NCBI GenBank assembly: GCA_934140285.1
Contig: CAKPBI010000007.1
Location: forward strand, 34,043-98,042
Reading direction: 5' to 3'
DNA from: an uncultured Bacilli bacterium
GTDB lineage: Bacteria > Bacillota_I > Bacilli_A > ML615J-28 > CAG-313
Length of the DNA stretch: 64,000 bases
The notes under the pieces are model-generated. The model did no database searches. It was not told where the DNA came from and saw only the letters and a program-made list of their open reading frames with translations. Both the position numbers and the translations under genes were made by a program. Positions 17,292-26,783 of the stretch are shown here, one piece after another (within the stretch, counting starts at the first letter, position 1; each line of letters begins with the position of its first letter).

Positions 17292-18798
17292 GGTTTGATA
17301 AGTCTTCCTTTAGACGAAGTTTAATATTTTCGGGTTTGATTTTAACACTAACGGTGTCAAGTTCATTCCATGTCCATTCTGTATCAACAACAAAGTCTTC
17401 TTCTTCTTCAGTTCTTACAATTAATTGATAGTGGTCACCAATCCAAACCATTTGAATTATTTGACCAGTGATATTACCATCTTCAAGGTCATCACTTATT
17501 TCAATATCTTTCATTTCTACTTCTACTAGAACATCAATATCTGAAAGGTCATATTTTTTACCATCAGGGGTAAGGAAGTACCCTTTTTCATCAAGTGATG
17601 ATCCAGGTACTAATTTAGTTACATCACAATCCCATGTAGCCCCAGCAAATACAACACGATTGTTTTTGTCAATATAAGCATCTTCATAAATGTTAGAGTT
17701 ATATTCACGATTCATAATTTGAATTAATTCAGGTTCAATTGTTAGATAAACGATTTCACCAACGGGATGATCTTGAGTGGTTTGAATTAATACTTCATTA
17801 TTTCCCACCATCGCAGTAAATTGATAATTGATACCTTTGAATATTTTATTAACAATTTTAGCTTTTACGGATTTTTCACATTGTTCTTTATGCATTATAA
17901 TATCTTCAGGTCTTACTACAACATCAACTTTTTCATTGATGGCAAAATCATCAATACATTCCCAAGTTGTACCTAAGAATCTAACTTTCTTCTTACCAAT
18001 CATTGTACCTACATAGATATTAGATTCACCGATGAAGTCCGCAACAAAAGCATTTTTAGGTTCATTGTAAATATCCATTGGTGTACCAATTTGTTGAATT
18101 TTTCCATCTTCCATTACAACGATAGTATCTGACATCGTTAAAGCTTCTTCTTGATCGTGCGTTACATAGATGAATGTAATGCCTAGTTTTTTGTGCATTT
18201 CTTTAAGTTCAATTTGCATTTCTTTTCGCATCTTTAAGTCTAATGCTCCTAGAGGTTCATCTAGAAGTAAAATTCTTGGTTCATTTACGATTGCACGTGC
18301 AATAGCTACACGTTGTTGTTGTCCTCCTGATAGAGTTGAAACATCTCTTGTTTCGAATGATTCAAGGTCAACTATACGTAAGGCTTTCTTAACTTTTTCA
18401 TTAATTTCATCACGAGTGTATTTACGATATTTAGTTTTTACTTTTCCTGATTTATCTTTTACTTCATAAGGTACCTTCTTTAATTTTAAACCAAAGGCAA
18501 TATTTTCATATACATCTAAATGTTGGAATAACGCATAACGTTGGAACACGGTATTTAGTGGACGTTTGTGAGGAGGAAGTTGAGCAATATCCTCTCCATT
18601 TAAAAGAATTTGCCCACTAGTTGGACGTTCAAATCCCGCAATCATTCGTAATGTTGTAGTTTTTCCACAGCCTGATGGCCCAAGAAAAGTAATGAACTCA
18701 CCTTTTTTTACATATAAATTAAAATCTTCGACAGCATAACTATCATCAAAAACTTTATTAACATTAATTAATTCAAGAATAATATCTTTTTTATCCAT
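17281..18798 (-). CDS. potA: Polyamine ABC transporter ATPase PotA with an extended C-terminal regulatory part
   Basis: ATP-binding subunit that powers polyamine import. Walker A GPSGCGKTT (40-48), the signature LSGGQQQR, Walker B ILLLDEPLGALD and the switch histidine in YVTHDQEEA are intact. At 505 residues it is about 130 longer than E. coli PotA. The C-terminal part contains two TOBE-like stretches built on a repeated pattern (RFLGTTWECIDDF near 270 and VVFAGATWDCDVT near 365, each followed by a VRPEDI or IKPENI box). Longer PotA versions occur in Mollicutes-related lineages. It follows the XRE-cupin regulator gene by 19 bases. Confidence 0.94.
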   Translation of the reverse strand: MDKKDIILELINVNKVFDDSYAVEDFNLYVKKGEFITFLGPSGCGKTTTLRMIAGFERPTSGQILLNGEDIAQLPPHKRPLNTVFQRYALFQHLDVYENIAFGLKLKKVPYEVKDKSGKVKTKYRKYTRDEINEKVKKALRIVDLESFETRDVSTLSGGQQQRVAIARAIVNEPRILLLDEPLGALDLKMRKEMQIELKEMHKKLGITFIYVTHDQEEALTMSDTIVVMEDGKIQQIGTPMDIYNEPKNAFVADFIGESNIYVGTMIGKKKVRFLGTTWECIDDFAINEKVDVVVRPEDIIMHKEQCEKSVKAKIVNKIFKGINYQFTAMVGNNEVLIQTTQDHPVGEIVYLTIEPELIQIMNREYNSNIYEDAYIDKNNRVVFAGATWDCDVTKLVPGSSLDEKGYFLTPDGKKYDLSDIDVLVEVEMKDIEISDDLEDGNITGQIIQMVWIGDHYQLIVRTEEEEDFVVDTEWTWNELDTVSVKIKPENIKLRLKEDLSNHEI

Positions 18799-18817
18799 TT
18801 GTGTACTCCTAGTCTAA

Positions 18818-19351
18818 TTAAAAATTTGGTGGGCTACTTACCCAAATTAAACGACAAACCTTATCTTTAATGTTTTTTAAATAATGGTTCTTATTAGAAT
18901 CGTAGTAAAAGGTTTCACCTTTTTTTACCTTTAAAATACGATTATCTAAATATAATAATAATTCTCCCTCTAAAACATATCCAAACTCTTGCCCTTCATG
19001 AGGGTAATCAATATCAGTTACACTATGTGGATAGATAGTAACTAAAATTGGTTCCATTTCATTCTTTTGAGCATTTGAGACCAACCATTTGATGTTGTAC
19101 CCCTCTGACTCTTTTTCAAAATAATCATCGGTTGAAAAGACAATTTTTTCTTCTTTTTCTTCCTTAAAGAATTCCGAAAAATTAGTGCCAAGAGCATCTA
19201 GAATATCTTCAAGGGTTGAAATCGATGGTTCGACTAAATCATTCTCAAGTTGTGATATATAACCTTTAGTAAGTTCGGTTCGATTGGCCAATTCTTCTTG
19301 GGTCAAATCACAAAGCGTTCGTAGATCTTTGATTTTTTTACCAATTTTCAT
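18818..19351 (-). CDS. XRE-family regulator with cupin sensor domain
   Basis: A 177-residue transcription regulator of the PuuR/SutR type: an N-terminal helix-turn-helix (LCDLTQEELANRTELTKGYI, about 13-32) joined to a C-terminal cupin_2 barrel (HEGQEFGYVLEGELLLYLD, then the KKGETFYYDSNKNHYLKN motif). Cupin-fused XRE proteins next to potABCD are a standard arrangement and usually sense a small ligand, here most likely a polyamine or its breakdown product. It is the first gene of the xre-potABCD operon and probably represses it at the 27-bp palindrome just upstream. Confidence 0.9.
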   Translation of the reverse strand: MKIGKKIKDLRTLCDLTQEELANRTELTKGYISQLENDLVEPSISTLEDILDALGTNFSEFFKEEKEEKIVFSTDDYFEKESEGYNIKWLVSNAQKNEMEPILVTIYPHSVTDIDYPHEGQEFGYVLEGELLLYLDNRILKVKKGETFYYDSNKNHYLKNIKDKVCRLIWVSSPPNF

Positions 19352-19387
19352 TTTCTATCACCTCATTTTTGTTTAAAGATTTTAATC

Positions 19388-19414
19388 ATTTTGTTTAGTA
19401 ATTCTAAACAAAAT
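19388..19414. promoter_or_regulatory. Operator-like palindrome upstream of the xre-pot operon
   Basis: ATTTTGTTTAG and CTAAACAAAAT, perfect 11-bp arms around TAATT. It begins right after the predicted transcription start (about 19416), the position expected for autorepression by the XRE-cupin protein. Confidence 0.65.
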
Positions 19415-19422
19415 CAAGATAT

Positions 19423-19451
19423 ATTATACTTGTTTTATTACTTTAATGCAA
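19423..19451 (-). promoter_or_regulatory. Promoter of the xre-potABCD operon
   Basis: TTGCAT (19451-19446), 17-bp spacer, TATAAT (19428-19423). Confidence 0.75.
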
Positions 19452-19481
19452 GAAATATGAATATAAAAACGTTATACATTT

Positions 19482-19532
19482 ATAAAAAATAAAAACTTTA
19501 GCAATTGAAATTTTTCTCAAATGCTAAAGTTT
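19482..19532 (-). terminator. Terminator hairpin left of the dlt operon
   Basis: AAACTTTAGCA and TGCTAAAGTTT (19493-19503 with 19522-19532) form an 11-bp stem. On the minus strand TTTTATTTTTT follows, so it ends transcription arriving from the dlt side. Confidence 0.65.
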
Positions 19533-19879
19533 AGTTATGTTTTATGCTTATATATATTTTCTTTTTTAGGGAAAAGTCTACACGTGTATGCTTTGTTCAG
19601 TTACTTGTTAAACAATAATTTCCGAGATATACTATATCAAAAAAAGGAAGAAATAAAACTTTCATTCATAATTTGTTTTTTATTACATCTTAAAATGCTA
19701 TCTTTATAAATATAATTATCATTCATTTCAAGATTAAGTTTTTAAAGTCACTCTATTTGAAACATGAGCTAGTTTAATAATCAAGTTATTTGTGATTCAT
19801 CTAGAACATCATCAAGGATATTTATCATTGATGAAAATTAAATTTTTTATGATGGAAAAATCATCTTATTTAAACTTAA

Positions 19880-20160
19880 TCTTATCATCTAATTAGAAAA
19901 GTTTAGCTCTTGTATTTCCTATATTTGTGGTATTTCTGACAAGTCTAGGCCAAGGGTTTCTTCAAAAGGGCATGTAAAATATGATTCAAATAATCCCCTT
20001 CAACTTTCTAAACCATAATCTAAAACAGATTTAACATTAAGAATAGCAGTTTTAACTTGCTTATTTAATGTTTCTTCTATACATCGTTTTATTGTTACTT
20101 GATAAGAAGAATCTAATTAAATGTTTGATTCCAAAAATTAATAGTTTTCATATTTTTCCA
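19880..20160 (-). pseudogene. Decayed ORF of unknown origin after dltD
   Basis: The 630 bases between the terminator hairpin and the dltD-like gene hold no intact gene. In one minus-strand frame from 20160 a coding-like reading (MEKYENY, then SSYQVTIKRCIEETLN, KQVKTAILNVKSVLDYGLES, FTCPFEETLGLDLSEI) is broken by at least four stops. I cannot assign the family. Bases 19535-19880 show nothing readable. Confidence 0.35.
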
Positions 20161-20166
20161 TCTTAG

Positions 20167-21129
20167 TTATCTTTTATTCTTATATTTTGCTTCTTCCTTT
20201 AAATAAATTTGGTATGATTCATACCATTTTTCATATCCTTCTTGATTCATGTGATTTTCAAGGTTAAAATTTTCACTGATAAATTTACCTAAATATTTGG
20301 TTACTTTCATGGCTCCATAGTAATTTAGGTGATTACCTTTATCACGATAATCTCTTACGGAATCAAATTCTATTTCATCAAGCATTAGATTAAAATCAAT
20401 AAATTTAATATTGTTTTCAACACAAATTTGATTAATTTGGTTTGATTTTTTTAGGTTCCATGATGTGTAAGTTGGAGATTCAAACATCATCATATCAATA
20501 TTATTTTCTTTACATATTTCAATAATCTTTTTTAGTGACTGTATGTTTTTTCTTGATATAACAGCTTTTTTATTGTTATGCATATAGTTAGGATCTTTTA
20601 CTGGATGTTTATTAATAGTTTTACTAAAACGATATCCCTTAAAATGATCTATTTCTTCTTTAGGAAAAGTATAGAAATCTTTAAGTTTCATTTCTTTCCA
20701 TTTAGCATGATAAACAAAAGGTGAAACTAAGAATCTAGCTTGACCTAATTTTTGTATAACTTTTCCTTCATTACGATTTTCAAAAATGAAGTCTGATTCA
20801 AAAATTACTAACTTAATTTTTTGTTTTTTTCTAATCTCCCTAAAATAATTTTCAGCCATTTGAAGATTTGCTTTAGCAACTCCACAGTTATATATGGTGT
20901 AACCATATTCGCCAAAAAGGGCTTGGGAATTTAAACTGTTGTATAAATCACTATTACCAAAGGCTACAACATCAATCGTATTTTCATCTTCTGCTTCAAA
21001 TAAACGACCTGCATAGTAGTTGTTTCCTCCATAGTCTTTTACTGATTTAGGTGTAAAAACAAGGCAGGCGTATAAATATAGACTTACAAAGACACCAAAG
21101 AAAATAAAAATTTTATATACTCTTTTCAT
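20167..21129 (-). CDS. dltD: DltD-like SGNH-fold membrane-anchored protein
   Basis: A 320-residue protein with one N-terminal membrane anchor (about 5-25) and an extracytoplasmic domain of the DltD/SGNH type. The nucleophile-elbow-like stretch is VVAFGNSDLYNSL (Ser near 60), the C-terminal catalytic-block equivalent is DKGNHLNYYGAMKV, and MMMFESPTYTSW resembles the DltD core. DltD completes transfer of D-alanine (or another acyl group) to a cell-surface polymer. It is the last gene of the operon, overlapping dltB by one base. Similarity to canonical DltD is recognisable but not close, so substrate is open. Confidence 0.75.
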   Translation of the reverse strand: MKRVYKIFIFFGVFVSLYLYACLVFTPKSVKDYGGNNYYAGRLFEAEDENTIDVVAFGNSDLYNSLNSQALFGEYGYTIYNCGVAKANLQMAENYFREIRKKQKIKLVIFESDFIFENRNEGKVIQKLGQARFLVSPFVYHAKWKEMKLKDFYTFPKEEIDHFKGYRFSKTINKHPVKDPNYMHNNKKAVISRKNIQSLKKIIEICKENNIDMMMFESPTYTSWNLKKSNQINQICVENNIKFIDFNLMLDEIEFDSVRDYRDKGNHLNYYGAMKVTKYLGKFISENFNLENHMNQEGYEKWYESYQIYLKEEAKYKNKR

Positions 21130-22664
21130 TAGAAACCTCCATAGATTGGGTCGGGTGGGGTATAGCCATTTCCATATGCTCCAAAGATGATGATGACAAA
21201 AATTAGCGTTATCATTACTACTAAATGAACAAAATAATTCTTATGAAGTAGTTGATATATATCGATTTTCTTTTCTTTTAGAATACCAACAACTAAAAGA
21301 ATACCTAAGCCAAGTAATGATATTATAATTTCCGAAACACTAAATATTTTTAAAATTTCAAAGTTGGAATTTTTAAAGATATTTGTAAACATCGTAAATG
21401 AAATTTTTAAAGTATCTGCTCTAAAGATTAACATTCCAATGTTAACTAAAATAAAGACCTTTAAAACTCCAAATCCTTTATACCATAGTTGATTTTTAAA
21501 CTTACAATTTTTAATAAGGTTAGAAACTAATGTTTCAATAGCTATTATTAAATAGTAGTATAAACCATAGATTAAATATTTAAGGCTTGCTCCATGCCAA
21601 AGTCCTGTTAGTGACCAAACAACTAGAAGCGCAAGTTGAGAAGAAACAAAAGTACTAAAGAATACTCCCGTTTTAGCTCTTAATTTTTTAGATAATTTAA
21701 CCAGAGGTTTTGACATTGAAATAGGATAGAAAACATATTCTTTGAACCATGCTCCAAGGCTAATGTGCCATCGGCGCCAAAACTCACCAACTGATTTTGA
21801 AAAGAAGGGCTGTTCAAAGTTTTTTGCGAGCTTAATTCCAAACATTTCGGAAGCCCCAGTTACCATATCAATAATACCTGAAAACTCTGCATATAGTTGG
21901 AATGTAAAGGCAATAATACCAATAATAACGGGGTAACCTGTAACGGTAGTTCCTTTAAATATTGGAGCAACTAATATTGCAAGTCTATCAGCAATTACAA
22001 TTTTTTTAAATAGACCAAAAAGAAATCTTTCAATACCCCTTATCAAATTGTTGAATTCAAATTTATTTCCTTCGCATAAAGTAGGACTTAATTCATTGAA
22101 TTTAGCAATTGGGCCTTCAAGAAGGGAAGGAAAATAGCATATGAATAATAATACTTTAAAGTAATTATTTGATGCATGATATTTTTGTGAATAGACATCA
22201 ATTAAATATCCAATTCCTGATAATGTATAATAACTAATGCCTAGTGGTAATAGTATCTTAAACATCGGAATTTCTGTATTAAATATACTATTTATAATTG
22301 AATCAAAAAAGTTAATGTATTTTATTCCTAGAAGCATTCCGAGGCTTAGGATTATCCCAATTATTAGTAAACTTTTATTTTTTCTTTTTGTTGCTATCTT
22401 TTTTTCTTTAAATGCCTCTTTTGAAAGAGCCTCTTTTAAAGAAAGAAGACATTGATAGTTTTTATCAATTAAATGGCTAAATATAAAAACTATGGTTGAA
22501 GATAGGATTATAAATATTCCCATGTATGAAGATAAAATAAAAGCAATTATTAAACTAAATAATACAAGAACCGACCAACGTTTTTTTTGAGGTAGGATAT
22601 AATATGTCAAAAGTCCTACCGTCATAAATGCCACTAAATAAAGTAGCTGTAAATAAGCTTTCAT
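21129..22664 (-). CDS. dltB: MBOAT O-acyltransferase DltB
   Basis: Membrane-bound O-acyltransferase that passes the acyl group from the carrier protein across the membrane. The 511-residue protein has about 11 hydrophobic helices, the MBOAT core GEFWRRWHISLGAWFKEYVF and the catalytic-histidine motif GLWHGASLKYLIYGLYYY (near 340-360). The last residues, after the final helix, form a short outward tail. It lies between dltC and dltD, with spacing of 2 bases and 1-base overlap. Confidence 0.92.
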   Translation of the reverse strand: MKAYLQLLYLVAFMTVGLLTYYILPQKKRWSVLVLFSLIIAFILSSYMGIFIILSSTIVFIFSHLIDKNYQCLLSLKEALSKEAFKEKKIATKRKNKSLLIIGIILSLGMLLGIKYINFFDSIINSIFNTEIPMFKILLPLGISYYTLSGIGYLIDVYSQKYHASNNYFKVLLFICYFPSLLEGPIAKFNELSPTLCEGNKFEFNNLIRGIERFLFGLFKKIVIADRLAILVAPIFKGTTVTGYPVIIGIIAFTFQLYAEFSGIIDMVTGASEMFGIKLAKNFEQPFFSKSVGEFWRRWHISLGAWFKEYVFYPISMSKPLVKLSKKLRAKTGVFFSTFVSSQLALLVVWSLTGLWHGASLKYLIYGLYYYLIIAIETLVSNLIKNCKFKNQLWYKGFGVLKVFILVNIGMLIFRADTLKISFTMFTNIFKNSNFEILKIFSVSEIIISLLGLGILLVVGILKEKKIDIYQLLHKNYFVHLVVMITLIFVIIIFGAYGNGYTPPDPIYGGF

Positions 22665-22666
22665 AA

Positions 22667-22894
22667 TTACTCGTCTAAGTATTTTTCAACTAATTTGTTA
22701 ATGCATTCAATACTTTCAAAATTTTCAGGAAGAATATCCATTGGGGATATTTCAATATCAAAAGCATCATTTAATTCCATTACAAGTTGAACTATTTCCA
22801 TTGATGTTAAGATAGCATTCGATATTAATCCTTTTTCATTTTTAAAGTCAATACCAGGCTTTAGGTTTTCAAGAATTTCAATTATTTTTTCCAT
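22667..22894 (-). CDS. dltC: Acyl carrier protein DltC
   Basis: A 75-residue carrier protein. The phosphopantetheine attachment serine lies in ILTSMEIVQLVMELND (about residue 31), in the position of the DSMGTVQLL serine of DltC. DltA charges it and DltB accepts the group. The usual Asp before the serine is Thr here. It is separated from dltA by 1 base and from dltB by 2. Confidence 0.88.
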   Translation of the reverse strand: MEKIIEILENLKPGIDFKNEKGLISNAILTSMEIVQLVMELNDAFDIEISPMDILPENFESIECINKLVEKYLDE

Positions 22895-22895
22895 T

Positions 22896-24419
22896 TTATT
22901 TAGTCTCCTTTATTAATGTTTCTTTATAGAATTTACGGTCTATTTTACCATTTTGATTATATTTCATTTGTTTAACATTTTCAAAACGATTTGGATGCAT
23001 ATATGATGGTAGTTTTGTTTTAATAAAGGATAGAATTTCTTCACTAGTTAGTTTTCCTTCATAAATTAAAACAATTTGATCATTTATTTCATCATATAGA
23101 CAAAAAGCATTTTTAATTTTTTCCATTGCGTTAATTGCTACTTCAATTTCACCAAGTTCAATACGATAGCCATGATGTTTAATTTGGAAGTCTTTACGTG
23201 AAATGTAGATTAATTCATGTTTTTCATTATACTTACATAAATCACCAGTACGATAAACTATTTCTGGAAAATGCTTATTTAAAGGATTTTGAACAAATGT
23301 TTGCTTTGTTTTTTCCTCATTATTGTAATAACCACTTGCGACAAAAGCTCCTCGACAATATAGTTCACCTATTTCATTAGGCGTAGTTACAAGTTTATTA
23401 TCATTTATCAACATAACATCAAGATTTTTACATGCATATCCAATTGGTACAGATTCTGTTAACGGAATCTTTTTCTTTACAACATAATAAGTGCAAATAT
23501 CAGTTGTTTCTGTTGGACCAAACAAGTTAGCGTATTTAACCTTAGGAAGATGATCCATCCAATAATTTAAGATTTTACTCATCATAACTTCACCAGCAAA
23601 CATTGCAAGTTTAAGGTTTTCAATTTTGACATAATCTAAGACCTTTAAGTTAGCAATAATTGCATAAGCTGATGGTACCCAATATATCGTATTTACTTTA
23701 TTTTCATTCAAACCTTTTATAAGTTGAATAGGAAATGAAAAATATGCTTTAGGAATTATGTAAAGAGTTGCACCGGTAAATAGGGTTGAGAATACATCTG
23801 TTACTGACATTGAAAAATAAAACGGTGTTTGACTACCAAATATTGTATTCTTATTAAATTTAAACTCTGTACTTACCCATTCAATATAAGCTAACACATT
23901 ATCATGGGTTACCACCGTTCCTTTAGGAAGACCAGTTGAACCACTTGTAAATAAAATATAAGCGGGATTAGCCGAAATTATTTGTCTTTTGACATTATTA
24001 ATTATTGCCTCATTAATCTCTTCATTTAGCATTTCATTAATATCTATAAGAATAGTTTTAAAGTTTGCACGGATTTCTTTTTCCATCTCTTCTTTTAAAC
24101 TATCATCAAAGATTATAATTTTTGGAGTAACTACACTTAAAATTTTCTCAATCCTTTCATATGGAGAATCGGGATCAAGAACAACATAGGTAGATCCTGC
24201 ATACATTATGCCAAGTATGGATATGATCGTTTTGATACTTTTCTTAGTAAAGATTGCGACAATATCATTTATTTTAATATTATTATTAATTAAATATGTA
24301 CCAAGTTTTTTAGCATCTACTTGAAGGTCTAAAAAACTAATCTTTCCTTCATTTTCAATAAAGGCTATTTTTTCTGGATACTTTTTTACAGTTTGTTCAA
24401 ACTTGTCAATTATTGTCAT
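22896..24419 (-). CDS. dltA: D-alanine--carrier protein ligase-like adenylation enzyme DltA
   Basis: A 507-residue adenylate-forming enzyme: P-loop-like YILFTSGSTGLPKGTVVTH (A3), FGPTETT (A5), YRTGDL (A7) and a catalytic lysine in NGKIDRKFY (A10). It activates D-alanine with ATP and loads it onto DltC for decoration of teichoic-type polymers. It opens the operon A-C-B-D. A GGGGGT ribosome-binding site lies 7 bases before the ATG; the region upstream is very AT-rich (TATATATATA) and probably holds the promoter, which I could not fix. D-alanine specificity is inferred from the operon. Confidence 0.88.
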   Translation of the reverse strand: MTIIDKFEQTVKKYPEKIAFIENEGKISFLDLQVDAKKLGTYLINNNIKINDIVAIFTKKSIKTIISILGIMYAGSTYVVLDPDSPYERIEKILSVVTPKIIIFDDSLKEEMEKEIRANFKTILIDINEMLNEEINEAIINNVKRQIISANPAYILFTSGSTGLPKGTVVTHDNVLAYIEWVSTEFKFNKNTIFGSQTPFYFSMSVTDVFSTLFTGATLYIIPKAYFSFPIQLIKGLNENKVNTIYWVPSAYAIIANLKVLDYVKIENLKLAMFAGEVMMSKILNYWMDHLPKVKYANLFGPTETTDICTYYVVKKKIPLTESVPIGYACKNLDVMLINDNKLVTTPNEIGELYCRGAFVASGYYNNEEKTKQTFVQNPLNKHFPEIVYRTGDLCKYNEKHELIYISRKDFQIKHHGYRIELGEIEVAINAMEKIKNAFCLYDEINDQIVLIYEGKLTSEEILSFIKTKLPSYMHPNRFENVKQMKYNQNGKIDRKFYKETLIKETK

Positions 24420-24529
24420 TTTTTATACCCCCTATATATATATAACAAACAACTTGTTAATTTTTACAATTTTATTGATTATATCAAATTTGTAAGAAAA
24501 AGTCAAAAAAAAGATATCTAATATGTCCG

Positions 24530-24564
24530 CTTAAAAAGAAAATTAGGAACCCCTAATTTTCTTT
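24530..24564 (-). terminator. Terminator of the marR-plsY-glycosyltransferase operon
   Basis: AAAGAAAATTAGG and CCTAATTTTCTTT (24535-24547 with 24552-24564) form a perfect 13-bp stem with a 4-base loop. It overlaps the last codons of the glycosyltransferase. Confidence 0.75.
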
Positions 24565-25680
24565 AATTCCAATATTGTCTAAGATAAACTTAGCTATTTT
24601 TTCGGTAGCATGTTCATCGATGTTTTCTTCTTGGGCTTTTTTGATTTTTTTCATTTCTTGTTCATTATTTAGAAGATCAAGACCTACTTTTACTAAATCT
24701 TTAGGTTTCTTAGCTGATTTTGCCATATGTAGTTTTAAGAAGAAATCTTTATTGGCAGTTTCACATCCTGGGATTGGATAGGTAATAATCATTGGAGTTC
24801 GTGATGCGACTGTCTCAGTGGAGGTAAGTCCACCAGGTTTGGTATAGACAATGTCAGATGCTTTCATATATAATGGCATATCTGTAGTGTGACCAATAAC
24901 AACAAACGCTTTATTATCTTTATATTTTTTAATTTGTTGATTGTAGATTTTTTGATTGTTTCCACAAATAACGACTATTTGTAATTTATTGAGTTCATCT
25001 GATTTATTAAAAGCTTTTGTTAAGGCTGTTAATTTACCAGCGCCCATACTACCACCAATTAGAAGGATTGTTTTCTTGTCTTTATCTAAGCCTAGTTTTT
25101 CACAAGCTTCTTCTTTGGTTAAAGAACTTAAGATTCGAGGAGAAAAAGGAATACCAAAAGGATGAAGTTTCTCTCTTGGAAGGCCTCGTTCTACGCATTC
25201 ATCTGCAAGACTTGGATGGGGAATGATGTATTCACTACATTCAGTTTCTTCCCAAAAGGGCGTAAGGGTATAGTCAGTTAGTACTGCAAAGTCTTTAGGA
25301 ACAATATCTCCTTTTCTTTTCATCCAGGTTATGGTTTCAGCTGGATAGAGATGAGTCATAACTATGGCATCATAATGGTTTTCTTCTAAATACTTTTCTA
25401 AGTATTTAGCCATTTTTTTATTTACTTTGTATATAGGAGAATTCTTAGTGCGTTTACTTACGGCCATACCAAGTTTATATACACAGCCAAACACTTTTGG
25501 AGCAACTTGAACGGTCTTAACATAAGTATTTGCGACACGTTTAGCAACTTTTTCTCCAGCAAGTGTTAAATAGTCGAAAACAAAAGCGGTATGTCCCATC
25601 TTTTCAAATTGTGCTTTTAAGGCGTTAGCCGCCGCATCATGGCCGCCACCAGTTTTACATGATAATAAAAGTATCTTCAT
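24553..25680 (-). CDS. Diacylglycerol glycosyltransferase (MGDG synthase/UgtP family)
   Basis: GT28-type glycosyltransferase that adds sugar to diacylglycerol to make membrane glycolipids, which also serve as lipoteichoic acid anchors. It begins MKILLLSCKTGGGHDAAANA, the family signature, and carries the MGDG_synth domain (about 10-170) and the GT28 C-terminal domain with LLIGGSMGAGKL, TKPGGLTSTETVASRTPM and PIPGCETANKDF. The frame is open to 25722, but the ATG at 25680 matches the family start and lies 1 base after the plsY stop. 375 residues is normal. Sugar and number of additions cannot be read from sequence. Confidence 0.88.
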   Translation of the reverse strand: MKILLLSCKTGGGHDAAANALKAQFEKMGHTAFVFDYLTLAGEKVAKRVANTYVKTVQVAPKVFGCVYKLGMAVSKRTKNSPIYKVNKKMAKYLEKYLEENHYDAIVMTHLYPAETITWMKRKGDIVPKDFAVLTDYTLTPFWEETECSEYIIPHPSLADECVERGLPREKLHPFGIPFSPRILSSLTKEEACEKLGLDKDKKTILLIGGSMGAGKLTALTKAFNKSDELNKLQIVVICGNNQKIYNQQIKKYKDNKAFVVIGHTTDMPLYMKASDIVYTKPGGLTSTETVASRTPMIITYPIPGCETANKDFFLKLHMAKSAKKPKDLVKVGLDLLNNEQEMKKIKKAQEENIDEHATEKIAKFILDNIGIKEN

Positions 25681-25681
25681 A

Positions 25682-26329
25682 TTAGTTTTTTCCAAAAGCA
25701 AAACGTATTTCTTTGCTTTCACTTTCTTTCAATGATTTTAAATGTTTAAAGCATACAAGTCCTGCAATTAGAAAACTTGATAAAACAATTGATAATCCCA
25801 TTTTTTGGAAAATTGACATAACAATCATTGCGATAAACCAACATCCATATGTAATAATTGATCTTAAAGCATGAGGATTAACAATAATAATTGTTGAGAA
25901 AAAGATATAACTTAAAGCAAGAGATACAAAAGGAATAAAATTAGGAAGTATCGCAAATAAAACACCAAAGCTTGTTAGAATGCACTTTCCACCTTTTTTA
26001 AATCCATTAAAGATTGGAAAAGCATGACCAAGAAGAGGAGAAATAATTACTAAAGCAAATAGAGCATTTGTTGTATCTAAATATCTTGTCGCAATATATA
26101 CAGGTAAAACCCCTTTGAAAAAATCAAAGATTAAAGCTAAAATGCCACAAAGTTTTCCACCATATTTAAAGGCATTAGCCATACCTGGATTATGGTCATC
26201 ACTTATTTCCATAATGTCTTTATGTTTTAATATTTTTACAATTAAATATGAAAATAAGACACTACCTAAAAGATAACCACTTAGCATAAAACCAAGATAA
26301 CCAAATATATTAGTTAAATATAAGTACAT
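25682..26329 (-). CDS. plsY: Glycerol-3-phosphate acyltransferase PlsY
   Basis: Multi-pass membrane enzyme that acylates glycerol 3-phosphate from acyl phosphate, the first step of phospholipid synthesis. Motif 1 is SGYLLGSVLFSYLI and motif 3 is GHAFPIFNGFKKGGK (about 101-115). Motif 2, normally GSGNIGATN, is replaced by NPGMANAFKYGG, so this is a divergent member. Five to seven helices are predicted over 215 residues. It sits between the MarR regulator (27 bases away) and the glycolipid synthase (1 base). Confidence 0.85.
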   Translation of the reverse strand: MYLYLTNIFGYLGFMLSGYLLGSVLFSYLIVKILKHKDIMEISDDHNPGMANAFKYGGKLCGILALIFDFFKGVLPVYIATRYLDTTNALFALVIISPLLGHAFPIFNGFKKGGKCILTSFGVLFAILPNFIPFVSLALSYIFFSTIIIVNPHALRSIITYGCWFIAMIVMSIFQKMGLSIVLSSFLIAGLVCFKHLKSLKESESKEIRFAFGKN

Positions 26330-26356
26330 ATATTAGTCCTTCCTTATTATTATATA

Positions 26357-26770
26357 CTAGTTTGCTAAAAGATTTAATAAACGTATTAGTTCTATTGAAT
26401 CTTTTTCTCCAAGTTTATCAATAATATTTTTTACATTTTCTACTATTTTATTTTTTATTTTTATTGCGAGATCTTTTCCTTTTTCTGTAAGTTTTACTAA
26501 AGTTCTTCTTTTATCAAGTGCATCATTTTCTCTAATGATGTATTTTTTCATTTCTAGTGTTTTTAGAGTAGTTGATATTCTACCACTAGTTAAATTTTGA
26601 GCATGGCAAAGTTCACCAGACGTCATAGTTTTCTTGCCATCACACTCGCCTTGTAGTAATATTTGAAGAATACCATACTCTCCTTGTGACAATTCACTAA
26701 TGTTTTTAATTTGCGCGTTGCTGCCTTTCATTAATTTCATAAATTCTTTTGTAATATAACTTTCAGACAT
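26357..26770 (-). CDS. MarR-family regulator
   Basis: A 137-residue winged-helix regulator: GEYGILQILLQGE, the recognition helix in MTSGELCHAQNLTSGRISTT, and the wing KKYIIRENDALDKRRTLVKL with the conserved D-R-R. As the first gene of an operon with plsY and the glycolipid synthase, it is likely to sense a lipid or acyl precursor, like FabT. That role is inference. A palindrome at 26784-26800 between promoter and start is its likely autoregulatory site. Confidence 0.9.
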   Translation of the reverse strand: MSESYITKEFMKLMKGSNAQIKNISELSQGEYGILQILLQGECDGKKTMTSGELCHAQNLTSGRISTTLKTLEMKKYIIRENDALDKRRTLVKLTEKGKDLAIKIKNKIVENVKNIIDKLGEKDSIELIRLLNLLAN

Positions 26771-26783
26771 ATTATCACCTTTT

